The notes beneath the pieces are model-generated. The model did not search any database and was not told the DNA's origin. It saw nothing but the letters and a program-made list of their open reading frames with translations. A stretch of 64,000 nucleotides of DNA, taken from assembly GCA_000433915.1 (NCBI GenBank), contig HF993639.1, positions 75,173 through 139,172 of the forward strand. Direction: 5' to 3'. This document shows, piece after piece, positions 1 to 6,809 of the stretch. The stretch comes from Clostridium sp. CAG:793. GTDB taxonomy: Bacteria > Bacillota > Clostridia > TANB77 > CAG-508. Position 1 is the stretch's first letter. Each line of letters starts with the position of its first letter. The position numbers and the translations under genes were made by a program.

Positions 1-551
1 TTTAGAAGTGGAATCTTTCCGATTTCTCTTAAATACATTCTTACAGGATCATCTAAGCTGATTCCTTCCATGTTGTCTACATCTAAGTCTTCTACTGATA
101 TATCTTCTACTTCTTCTAAGTCTTCTGCATCTGGCTCAATGTCATCACCATCATCACCTATAACGTTTATTCCCATTTGTTCAAATGCATCAAATACTTT
201 TTCTACTTGGTCAGGATTAGCATTTCCTAATTGTGATGCAAGTTCATCATAAGTTACCTTCCCTTTTTTCTTAGCTTGGTCTAATATTTTCTTTACCTTC
301 TCTTCTGAATTTGCTACTTTTGTTTCTGGTTCTGTTTTTTTCTCTTCTGTTTTTTCTTTTGACTTAGCTGTTTTAGTAGAATTAGCTTTTGTAGTTTTTT
401 TTGCTACTTTATCAGTTGATTTTTTTTCTATTATCTTTTCTTCTTTTTCTGTTTCTAATTGTTTATTCTTTTTATTTGCTTCTTCTTTTTTTGCTATACG
501 AGCATTATCTATTAAGTTAATTACATCTTTTACATTATCTGATTCTTTCAT
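1..551 (-). CDS. rpoD: RNA polymerase primary sigma factor RpoD, N-terminal part (cut by window edge)
   Basis: This is the primary sigma factor that directs RNA polymerase to housekeeping promoters. Only about the first 183 codons are present; the gene continues past position 1. A lysine-rich stretch (about residues 20-80) leads into a region 1.1-like segment and an acidic tract (about residues 135-160). The last visible residues read DDPVRMYLREIGKIPLL, the hallmark opening of sigma-70 region 1.2. The ATG at 551 follows AGGAGG with good spacing. It lies 9 bases downstream of dnaG, the classic macromolecular-synthesis arrangement. The expanded Lys/Glu-rich N-terminus is the only variable part seen. 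Identification is secure; the rest of the protein cannot be judged. Confidence 0.95.
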   Translation of the reverse strand, partial: MKESDNVKDVINLIDNARIAKKEEANKKNKQLETEKEEKIIEKKSTDKVAKKTTKANSTKTAKSKEKTEEKKTEPETKVANSEEKVKKILDQAKKKGKVTYDELASQLGNANPDQVEKVFDAFEQMGINVIGDDGDDIEPDAEDLEEVEDISVEDLDVDNMEGISLDDPVRMYLREIGKIPLL

Positions 552-560
552 TTTTACCTC

Positions 561-2351
561 CTACTTCATTCTAGCTAAATCAATAATTATTGAATTCAGT
601 TCTTTTTCTAATTTAGCCGCTTCATCATTTGTTAAGTTTGTCTTATCTTCAAGTAATTTTATTATCTGATTTCTTCTTTTTACTTTTCTTTCTTTTAAAT
701 AAATCTTTTCAATATCTTCTATTGCTTTATTTTCATCAATTATTTCAAAGTCAGTTAATAAAATTCCACTTAGATAATTTACTGTATCTTCATCATTAAA
801 CCATTCTACAACGTTTTCAATATTTGCATTTTCTGAAATTTTGCTTATTAATGTCATAATTATATTTTTATTTCTCTCTGATTTTATACATTCTAAATCA
901 ACCGCTTGTCTTATTCTTTCAAAGCTTTCTTCTGTATAATTTATTAATAAATAGATTAGCATTTTTTCTCTTTTTAATGTTGCTTCATCAATTTTTTCTT
1001 CTGGCTTTTGGGTGATTGTTACAGTTGGTTTTTCTAATATTTTCTCATTTGCCGTATTTTTGTATAATTTTTTATTTATCTCAGCATATATAGCTTCCTT
1101 TGATATTCCATAAGTACGAGCTATGTTATCAACATAGACTTCTCTTTCCATTGTATTATCTACTTCGGAAAGTGTTTTTGCCAACTCATTAAGAAATTTA
1201 ATTTTGTCACTTGTGTTTTCTAGATTTAAATTCTTTTTTAGATTTTTAATTTTATATTCTACAACAGATATTGCATTGTCCATACATTTTCTAAATTTAT
1301 CTGGTCCATATTTAACTACAAATTCGTCTGGATCTTTTGCTCCACTTATTTGTAATACTCTAATGTCAACTCCCATATTTTTTAAAATTTCCATTCCTCT
1401 CATTATGGCAGTTTGTCCAGCTCCATCTGCATCATAACCAAGTATTACTTGTTCACTACTTCTTCGTAATAGTCGCCCTTGTGCATCTGTTAATGCTGTT
1501 CCTAGTGAAGCTACTACATTGGTAATTCCTCTTTGATATAGTGATATAGCATCCATATATCCTTCAACTATAAGTATTCTTTTTAGCATACCTGTTGTTC
1601 CTCTTTTGGCAACATTTAATCCAAATAGATTTCTTCCTTTGCTATATACTATATTTTCTGGCGAATTTATATATTTAGGTTTACTATCATCTAATACTCT
1701 TCCTCCAAATGCAATTACTCTATTGCGTACGTCTTGTATTGGAAACATTATTCTGTGTCTGAATTTGTCGTAATACCTTCCACTTTCTGATCTTCCAATT
1801 AGACTTGAGGCAAGCATTTCTTCTTCATTAAATCCCTGTGATTTTAAATATGCATACAATTCATTATTGTCTCCTGCATATCCTATTAAAAATGATTTTA
1901 ATGTATTATTATCTAATTTTCTCTTTTTTATGTATTCTTGTCCTGCTTTAGATGTAGATTTATATAAATTCTGATGATAAAATTCAGCTGCCGCTTTGTT
2001 TACTTCATAAACTTTTGATTTTAAGATTGATGTATGTTCATCTTCACTGTTTTGAGATTTTGGAAGTTCAACTCCTGCTCTTTCTGCAAGCATTTGCACA
2101 CTTTCGCCAAAGCTTATGTTCTCTACTTTACTTATAAAGTGAAATACATTTCCTCCAACACCACATCCAAAACATTTGAAGATTTGCTTATCTGGTGATA
2201 CAGAAAATGATGGTGATTTCTCATTGTGAAAAGGACATAATCCAAAAAAGTTTCTTCCTTTTCTTTTTAAAGTTACATACTGTGATATTACATCAACTAT
2301 ATCATTACGACTTCTTATTTCATCTAACAATTCATCACTGTATCGTACCAT
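561..2351 (-). CDS. dnaG: DNA primase DnaG
   Basis: Primase makes the RNA primers that start leading- and lagging-strand synthesis at the replication fork. The 596-residue protein has the expected order. A CHC2 zinc-binding domain carries C39, H42, C60 and C63. A TOPRIM core follows, with IVEGYMDA near residue 260 and YDADGAG near 307. The C-terminal third is helical and would contact the replicative helicase. Length is normal for Firmicutes. It is followed after 9 bases by rpoD, so the two are probably cotranscribed. No clear sigma-A promoter was recognised directly upstream. Confidence 0.97.
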   Translation of the reverse strand: MVRYSDELLDEIRSRNDIVDVISQYVTLKRKGRNFFGLCPFHNEKSPSFSVSPDKQIFKCFGCGVGGNVFHFISKVENISFGESVQMLAERAGVELPKSQNSEDEHTSILKSKVYEVNKAAAEFYHQNLYKSTSKAGQEYIKKRKLDNNTLKSFLIGYAGDNNELYAYLKSQGFNEEEMLASSLIGRSESGRYYDKFRHRIMFPIQDVRNRVIAFGGRVLDDSKPKYINSPENIVYSKGRNLFGLNVAKRGTTGMLKRILIVEGYMDAISLYQRGITNVVASLGTALTDAQGRLLRRSSEQVILGYDADGAGQTAIMRGMEILKNMGVDIRVLQISGAKDPDEFVVKYGPDKFRKCMDNAISVVEYKIKNLKKNLNLENTSDKIKFLNELAKTLSEVDNTMEREVYVDNIARTYGISKEAIYAEINKKLYKNTANEKILEKPTVTITQKPEEKIDEATLKREKMLIYLLINYTEESFERIRQAVDLECIKSERNKNIIMTLISKISENANIENVVEWFNDEDTVNYLSGILLTDFEIIDENKAIEDIEKIYLKERKVKRRNQIIKLLEDKTNLTNDEAAKLEKELNSIIIDLARMK

Positions 2352-2448
2352 AATTCTACCTTTCTTTTCTCATACTTATACTATTCGACAAAAAGCTTTT
2401 AAATCCTTCTTATTTTTTTTAAAAGTCAATATTTATGTAAATTATCTC

Positions 2449-2477
2449 TTGACAAAAGAATAATAATGTACTTATAT
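2449..2477 (+). promoter_or_regulatory. Possible plus-strand promoter in the dnaG-carD gap
   Basis: TTGACA at 2449-2454 is a perfect -35 element, 17 bases before a poor -10 (TTATAT, 2472-2477). It points into about 50 bases of non-coding DNA ending at the hairpin at 2534-2581. It may drive a small RNA or be chance in AT-rich DNA. The 299-base gap at 2352-2650 otherwise shows only the carD terminator. Confidence 0.25.
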
Positions 2478-2531
2478 CTTCATGTTTTTGCTATATATCT
2501 TCTAATTAACATAATAATCTTTTTTTTCGAA

Positions 2532-2582
2532 TAAAAAAAGATACCAAATATGAATTATGTTTTATCATATTGTATCTTTTCT
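2532..2582 (-). terminator. Rho-independent terminator after carD
   Basis: The arms AAAGATAC and GTATCTTT, extended by an imperfect AAATATGA/TCATATT pairing, flank a short loop. On the minus strand a run of seven T follows. It lies about 70 bases after the carD stop. Confidence 0.75.
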
Positions 2583-2650
2583 TCATTGATTTATATCAAT
2601 TTTATCACACAAAATCTATGTTTAGATAATTCATAGATTTATTGTTCATT

Positions 2651-3226
2651 TTAGAAATTTGTTGTTCCATTGAATGGAATAAATTTATTTACAGCACTTT
2701 GTTGTAAGTCAATCTTTGCTTCTGTTGGTACTCTAAATTCTTTATAAGACATATCTATTTTATTGTCTACTAATTTTTCTATTTCATCTTTTGATGCATG
2801 TTCTGCTAGGACTAATTCGCTAACCAATATTAGTTTTGCATTATTAAGCATCTTCTTTTCACCTGTTGATAATGATCCTTTTTCTTTTTGCTTAAAGCTT
2901 AAATTTCTTACTACGTCAGCTACTTGATAAATATCTCCTGTCTTCATTTTGTCTAAGTTCTCTCTATATCTTTTATTCCAGTTATCTGACATTTCTGTCT
3001 CATCTTGCTCTAATAGTTGTAATACTTTATTTGCACTTTGTCCATCAATAACACTTCTAACACCCATTGATTCTGCCTTAGCTGTTGGCACCATTATCTT
3101 AACTTCTCCTGGCATTTTTATTACATAATATTGATGTTTCTCTCCTAATATTTCCTTTTCCTCAATAGCATCTATTGTCCCTGCACCATGCATTGGATAA
3201 ACTATATTGTCACCTACATTAAACAT
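2651..3226 (-). CDS. carD: CarD-family RNA polymerase-binding regulator
   Basis: CarD/CdnL proteins bind the RNA polymerase beta subunit and stabilise open promoter complexes, often at rRNA and housekeeping promoters. The 191-residue product begins MFNVGDNIVYPMHGAGTI, the typical start of the Tudor-like RNA polymerase interaction domain (about residues 1-60). A helical C-terminal DNA-binding domain follows (about 70-165), with the recognisable patterns ANKVLQLL and NWNKRYRENLDKMKTGD. Length is close to the family norm of about 160-190. It is a single-gene unit with its own promoter (3294-3322) and terminator. Which promoters it controls cannot be told from the sequence. Confidence 0.9.
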   Translation of the reverse strand: MFNVGDNIVYPMHGAGTIDAIEEKEILGEKHQYYVIKMPGEVKIMVPTAKAESMGVRSVIDGQSANKVLQLLEQDETEMSDNWNKRYRENLDKMKTGDIYQVADVVRNLSFKQKEKGSLSTGEKKMLNNAKLILVSELVLAEHASKDEIEKLVDNKIDMSYKEFRVPTEAKIDLQQSAVNKFIPFNGTTNF

Positions 3227-3293
3227 TTATGTATTCTCCTTTCCAACTTTTGGCCTATTAGAAGATATAAGTCTCCTCATTTACCACATCTAT

Positions 3294-3322
3294 ATTATAC
3301 CACGATTTTGAAAATAAGTAAA
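3294..3322 (-). promoter_or_regulatory. Promoter of carD (extended -10)
   Basis: On the minus strand, TTTACT (3317-3322) stands 17 bases before TATAAT (3294-3299), which is preceded by TGG, giving an extended -10. Apart from this and the plus-strand promoter at 3438-3466, the 301-base gap at 3227-3527 shows nothing clear. Confidence 0.7.
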
Positions 3323-3437
3323 GGAATTTTTAAAGAAATAATTTTCTTTCTTATGATAGTTTTTAACCGCCTTTGGGGCTTATTATGATTATTATTATAA
3401 TTCTTTATTCGTTTTACATAATTTTTATTAATTTGTA

Positions 3438-3466
3438 TTGCTAATATTATGTAAATGTGGTATAAT
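3438..3466 (+). promoter_or_regulatory. Promoter of the orphan paralogue pair (extended -10)
   Basis: TTGCTA (3438-3443) is separated by 17 bases from TATAAT (3461-3466), which is preceded by TGG. Just downstream, over the likely start of transcription, are nested inverted repeats: TGTAC/GTACA (3471-3475, 3493-3497) around CATAC/GTATG (3475-3479, 3484-3488). These may be an operator or a 5' RNA hairpin. Confidence 0.65.
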
Positions 3467-3527
3467 AAAATGTACATACGTTAGTATGAATAGTACATTG
3501 AAAAATTAGAAAGGTTGTTGAGTTTTC

Positions 3528-4214
3528 ATGGCAATGAACATTATTCAAGTAAAAGATGGAAAAATGATAAAGTTTTCGGATGGCACTATGATTCCTCCAA
3601 GCGGACCTCGGTATCATCGTCACACTACTCGCTCAGGCATATGTGAATATCTTTCAACAGGAAATACGTATCTTCCCGCGGTGCCGCAGTTTATAAGCCT
3701 TAATAAGGCTTATAACTTGGAAAGTCGCCTCTTCGAAGCTTCTTTGCAAAGTGGCATTCTCATGCTTAAAAATTTGGCCACTAAGGACCTTGTAGTCTTA
3801 AAGGACTCGGTTTTAACAATTTACAATGATGGAAAGTTGGTAAAACCAGCCGAATTTGTTACAATGCCTGGTGACCTGACAGGTACTGCGGTTATTCGCA
3901 ACAACATGGCAAGCCGAGATAACTTCAGTTGGGACAATTCTCAATTTAAAAGTTTTCTAAAAAATCATGGGATCATTACTCCCTTGCATCAGGATCCCAA
4001 CAGACTTTACCATGTTGGCAAAGATGATACTCTTCTTTCAAACGGCCAGCAAATTGTCGACCCATTTGAAAAGCAAAATGTCGTTTTAGTCAATGCCACA
4101 TGGAGCATACTTGTGGAGAAAAAAATAGAAGGAAATTGCAAGATTTCAAAATGCACTTTCCGTTCTCTGCAAAATCCTACAACTATTGCAGGATTACCTC
4201 ATGTACATATTTAA
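3528..4214 (+). CDS. Orphan protein, first of a paralogous pair
   Basis: I do not recognise this 228-residue protein. It has no signal peptide, membrane segment or known catalytic motif. It starts with a DGKMIKFSDGT segment, and the same DG-x-x-x-SDG style pattern recurs near residue 168 (KDDTLLSNGQQ). Its C-terminal about 90 residues align by eye with the neighbouring gene: FKSFLKNHGI against FDKYLRDHSI, then a DG/SNG turn, then ATWSILV against STWVIIC. Codons such as CGG, CGC, CTC and CCC are frequent, unlike the AT-rich neighbours, which suggests transfer. AAAGG lies 13 bases before the ATG at 3528; an ATG at 3534 is an alternative start. It is cotranscribed with the next gene. Confidence 0.75.
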   Translation: MAMNIIQVKDGKMIKFSDGTMIPPSGPRYHRHTTRSGICEYLSTGNTYLPAVPQFISLNKAYNLESRLFEASLQSGILMLKNLATKDLVVLKDSVLTIYNDGKLVKPAEFVTMPGDLTGTAVIRNNMASRDNFSWDNSQFKSFLKNHGIITPLHQDPNRLYHVGKDDTLLSNGQQIVDPFEKQNVVLVNATWSILVEKKIEGNCKISKCTFRSLQNPTTIAGLPHVHI

Positions 4215-4235
4215 TGTATTAAAAAGGAGTTTTGT

Positions 4236-4910
4236 ATGTTTATTACAGTTCAATTTGATGAAAGAACTAATGTTCCCAAAGCCAAGGGAAAAGTTTACAT
4301 CTCTAGCTATGAACGTGGTCAGCAGGATAACATTAGTGCAAAATCAAAGAATGAGCAAAAGGCATTTTTGACATATCCCCGAAAGCTGGATCTTGTGTCT
4401 TTTAAGGTAGAGATCATATCTGATACCGAGTTTCATTGCTCGGCACCCAATTACGGGCAAACTGGCATCTTTAAGAACGGTATCTTCGAGGTTGTTGATG
4501 GTAAAAATATCATTGCCCGTTATCGTTGCACACCCACAAGTCAGATTGACGGTACTTTGTCTTTCTGCTCTGGTTTTCCTTCTAACTTTCCGAAGATCTC
4601 CTTCCGGAATCCGGTCTTCGATAAGTATCTAAGAGATCATTCCATTTTTAAGATGGAAGCACGGCCTTCTGATGGGATTTACCCTATCCATGATGGAGAG
4701 AAGATCTTTTCAGATGGAGTCGTTAAAAAGTGCAATGGCATCTCTTACAAAGTAAGTCATTCCACCTGGGTTATCATCTGTGGTAAAACTGTGGATGACT
4801 CGGTCCACTTTAAAACCTGTGGAGCTTGCTATAGGTATTCCAGCCGATTGATTTCTGCCAAGAATCCTATGGAGCTTGCTCTTCCCGTTATCAACCTTTC
4901 GAAGCTATGA
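4236..4910 (+). CDS. Orphan protein, second of a paralogous pair
   Basis: This 224-residue protein of unknown function is a diverged paralogue of the gene 21 bases upstream. The similarity is best from about residue 125 onward: GTLSFCSG, FDKYLRDHSI, DGEKIFSDG, STWVIICG. Several cysteines (CSAPN, FCSG, CNG, CGKT, TCGACY) are present, but no classical metal-binding arrangement was recognised. No signal peptide or membrane helix is seen. AAGGAG lies 6 bases before the start, so translation should be efficient. Codon use is mid-GC like its partner. The gene ends in a strong terminator. Together they form a two-gene unit between carD and dut, both of which run on the other strand. Confidence 0.78.
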   Translation: MFITVQFDERTNVPKAKGKVYISSYERGQQDNISAKSKNEQKAFLTYPRKLDLVSFKVEIISDTEFHCSAPNYGQTGIFKNGIFEVVDGKNIIARYRCTPTSQIDGTLSFCSGFPSNFPKISFRNPVFDKYLRDHSIFKMEARPSDGIYPIHDGEKIFSDGVVKKCNGISYKVSHSTWVIICGKTVDDSVHFKTCGACYRYSSRLISAKNPMELALPVINLSKL

Positions 4911-4925
4911 TTGGCTGCCAATCAT
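4907..4925 (+). other. Small hairpin overlapping the stop codon
   Basis: ATGATTGG and CCAATCAT form a perfect 8-bp stem with a 3-base loop. The stop TGA lies inside the left arm. It could protect the mRNA 3' end or add to the terminator that follows. Confidence 0.5.
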
Positions 4926-4930
4926 AGTGT

Positions 4931-4985
4931 AGCTCCCCCGAGCAGGTACGATATTTCGCGCCTAGCTTGGGGGAGCTATTTTTAT
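4931..4985 (+). terminator. Strong rho-independent terminator of the paralogue cassette
   Basis: AGCTCCCCCGAGC (4931-4943) pairs with GCTTGGGGGAGCT (4965-4977) with one G-T wobble, followed by ATTTTTATTT. No T-run follows on the other strand, so it acts only on plus-strand transcripts. It is much more GC-rich than the other terminators in the window. Confidence 0.92.
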
Positions 4986-5001
4986 TTATATTTTATATTT
5001 A

Positions 5002-5466
5002 TTATTTATTATCAGTTGAACCAAATCCACCTTTTCTAACTCCATCTGCTGAATCATTATCTGTTGTTAAATATTTCATAAATATTGCTTGTCCTATTGC
5101 ATCTCCTTTTTTTATTGTAACATCATGATCAAAGAAATTATAAAATGCAAACATAAAATGTCCATCATTATCTTCATTTCCATAATAATCATAATCTATT
5201 ATTCCAACACTGTTTGCCATTACCAATCCTCTTTTTCCTGGATTAGAGCTTCTATTACATAACATATAAAATTCATCTGGTTGGCAGTATGCTTTTAATC
5301 CTGTTTTTACCAAAGTTGGCTTTTGTCCTTGCTTAAATGCAGGTATAACTGTATCTTCTGCTGCTTCAATATCATATCCAGCTGCATATTTAGTCTTTCT
5401 AACTGGTATATGAATATCTTTATCTTCAAATCCTTTTGCTATTTCAAATCCTCTTTTTTTCTCCAT
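5002..5466 (-). CDS. dut: dUTP diphosphatase (dUTPase)
   Basis: The enzyme hydrolyses dUTP to dUMP and pyrophosphate, keeping uracil out of DNA and feeding dTMP synthesis. The 154-residue protein fits the homotrimeric family. Motif 1 reads AAGYDIEAAED, motif 2 CNRSSNPGKRGL, and motif 3 SVGIIDYDYYGN with the catalytic Asp. The C-terminal motif 5, RKGGFGSTD, would close over the nucleotide. The region between motifs 3 and 5 (NEDNDGHFMFAFYNFFD) is longer than in many bacterial forms and resembles phage and Firmicute variants. GAGGTTAATAAT precedes the ATG. A family 4 uracil-DNA glycosylase at 59541 would act in the same uracil-avoidance task. Confidence 0.95.
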   Translation of the reverse strand: MEKKRGFEIAKGFEDKDIHIPVRKTKYAAGYDIEAAEDTVIPAFKQGQKPTLVKTGLKAYCQPDEFYMLCNRSSNPGKRGLVMANSVGIIDYDYYGNEDNDGHFMFAFYNFFDHDVTIKKGDAIGQAIFMKYLTTDNDSADGVRKGGFGSTDNK

Positions 5467-5684
5467 ATTATTAACCTCTTTTCTTTTATATTTAATTGTT
5501 TTATACTTTGCTATTTTATTTTATATTAACTTTAATGTCAACCTTATCATATAATAATAATATAAATATTATATTTTATAATATTATGTTAATCATATAT
5601 CTGTCTAAGTTTTATTATATGAATTTAAGAACTTTTATTCCTATATGTATTAATAAAAAAAGCAAGAAAGGAAAGAATATCTCA

Positions 5685-5906
5685 TTGAAAAAGCTAATTG
5701 ATTTATGTGATGACGCTTCTGGAATTATTGATTCTGTTAATTGTTGTAAACATTTAAAGACCAGACTTTCTGATCTTGGATTAGTTGAAGGAACTCCAAT
5801 AAAAAGAGTATTCTGTTCTCCATTTGGCGATCCTGTTGCTTATGAGTTTAGGGGAAGTATTATGGCTATAAGAGCTGATGAAGCTTGCAATATTTATCTA
5901 AAGTAG
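5685..5906 (+). CDS. feoA: FeoA-type ferrous iron transport accessory protein
   Basis: FeoA is a small cytosolic SH3-like protein that works with the FeoB iron permease. From a TTG at 5685 the product is 73 residues, the usual FeoA size. It contains LKTRLSDLGLVEGTPIKRVF and GDPVAYEFRGSIMAIRADEA, the typical beta-barrel pattern. The frame stays open upstream to 5496 with ATG codons, but those residues do not look like FeoA. AAGAAAGGAAAG lies about 10 bases before the TTG, so I chose that start; the ATG at 5619 is the alternative. It is separated from feoB by an opposite-strand gene, and a bidirectional terminator follows directly. Confidence 0.82.
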   Translation: MKKLIDLCDDASGIIDSVNCCKHLKTRLSDLGLVEGTPIKRVFCSPFGDPVAYEFRGSIMAIRADEACNIYLK

Positions 5907-5950
5907 AAAAATACACTAAGATCTTAATTATAGATTTTAGTGTATTTTTT
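5906..5950. terminator. Bidirectional terminator between feoA and the YgjP gene
   Basis: AAAATACACTAA (5907-5918) and TTAGTGTATTTT (5937-5948) form a 12-bp stem. T-rich tracts on both strands serve the convergent genes. Confidence 0.85.
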
Positions 5951-5951
5951 G

Positions 5952-6644
5952 TTATTTCTTTAGTTCCTTTTCTGCTTCTTTATAATCTGGCATATAGCTT
6001 TCAACCATTTCCCAGAATTTCTTTGAATGGTTCATATATTTTAAATGACATATTTCATGTAAAACAACATATTCTATTGCTTTTCTACTATACATCATTA
6101 AGTTTTGATTTATAGTAATTACTTTTCTTGAAGAGCATGTTCCCCAAGCATATTTAATTTTCTTTATTTTATACTCTTCTGGAGCAAGTCCTACCATCTT
6201 TCTTGTTTTTTCCATAGCAGATTCAACTTCCTTTTCTGCTATCATGTAATACATTTTATCTATCATTTTCTTTATTTGCTCAGTATTGTCTTCTTCTGCA
6301 TACGATAATGGCAATATAATTTCAATTTTTTCATTTTCAACATTTAGTATGGCATTATTTATATCTTTATAATATATGTTTAAATAATAGCTTTCACCTA
6401 AAATCTGAAACTTCTCGCCATCTTCATATTCTTTTGCTTTTCTTGGAGATACATTATATTCTTCAAGTTTTTTCATTATCCAGTCTCTTTTGCTCTCTAC
6501 TACTTCTTGAATTTGGTTACGAGTCGTATACCATGGTGCTTTTATAACTACTTCACCATTTTCTATTGTTATATAAATATTCTTTATTTTAGCTTTATTT
6601 ATTGTATATGCTATAGTTTTGTTTTGATATTTAACTTTCCCCAT
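5952..6644 (-). CDS. YgjP/SprT-like zinc metallopeptidase-fold protein (DUF45)
   Basis: The protein has the zincin motif VLHEICHLKYMNHSKKFW near residues 191-208, where the HExxH histidines and a downstream His would bind zinc. The WGTCSS segment (about 166-171) is characteristic of the YgjP family. The N-terminal half (about residues 1-90) is a beta-rich domain also typical of the family. It is 230 residues long, which is normal. E. coli YgjP has been linked to UTP pyrophosphatase activity, but the physiological role of the family is not settled. It lies between feoA and feoB on the opposite strand with its own good ribosome site (AAGGGAG). Confidence 0.85.
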   Translation of the reverse strand: MGKVKYQNKTIAYTINKAKIKNIYITIENGEVVIKAPWYTTRNQIQEVVESKRDWIMKKLEEYNVSPRKAKEYEDGEKFQILGESYYLNIYYKDINNAILNVENEKIEIILPLSYAEEDNTEQIKKMIDKMYYMIAEKEVESAMEKTRKMVGLAPEEYKIKKIKYAWGTCSSRKVITINQNLMMYSRKAIEYVVLHEICHLKYMNHSKKFWEMVESYMPDYKEAEKELKK

Positions 6645-6809
6645 AATAGTGTCTCCCTTTCACTTTTTATAGATTACTGTTTGTTCTTTTAGTGAACTTC
6701 TGTTCGATTTTAATTTTACTATTTATTAATATTTTTGTCAATAGTTTTTTTATATTTTTGTTATGATTTTTTTATTTGTTTCATACAATTTCGTATGGAG
6801 GTTTGTGTT

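Noticed and set aside
3295..3477. Minus-strand 60-codon frame upstream of carD
   Set aside because: It is a low-complexity Ile/Tyr/Lys string in AT-rich non-coding DNA and overlaps the carD and orphan promoters.
4186..4371. Plus-strand frame overlapping the junction of the two orphan paralogues
   Set aside because: It has no ribosome site and lies across two well-supported genes in other frames.
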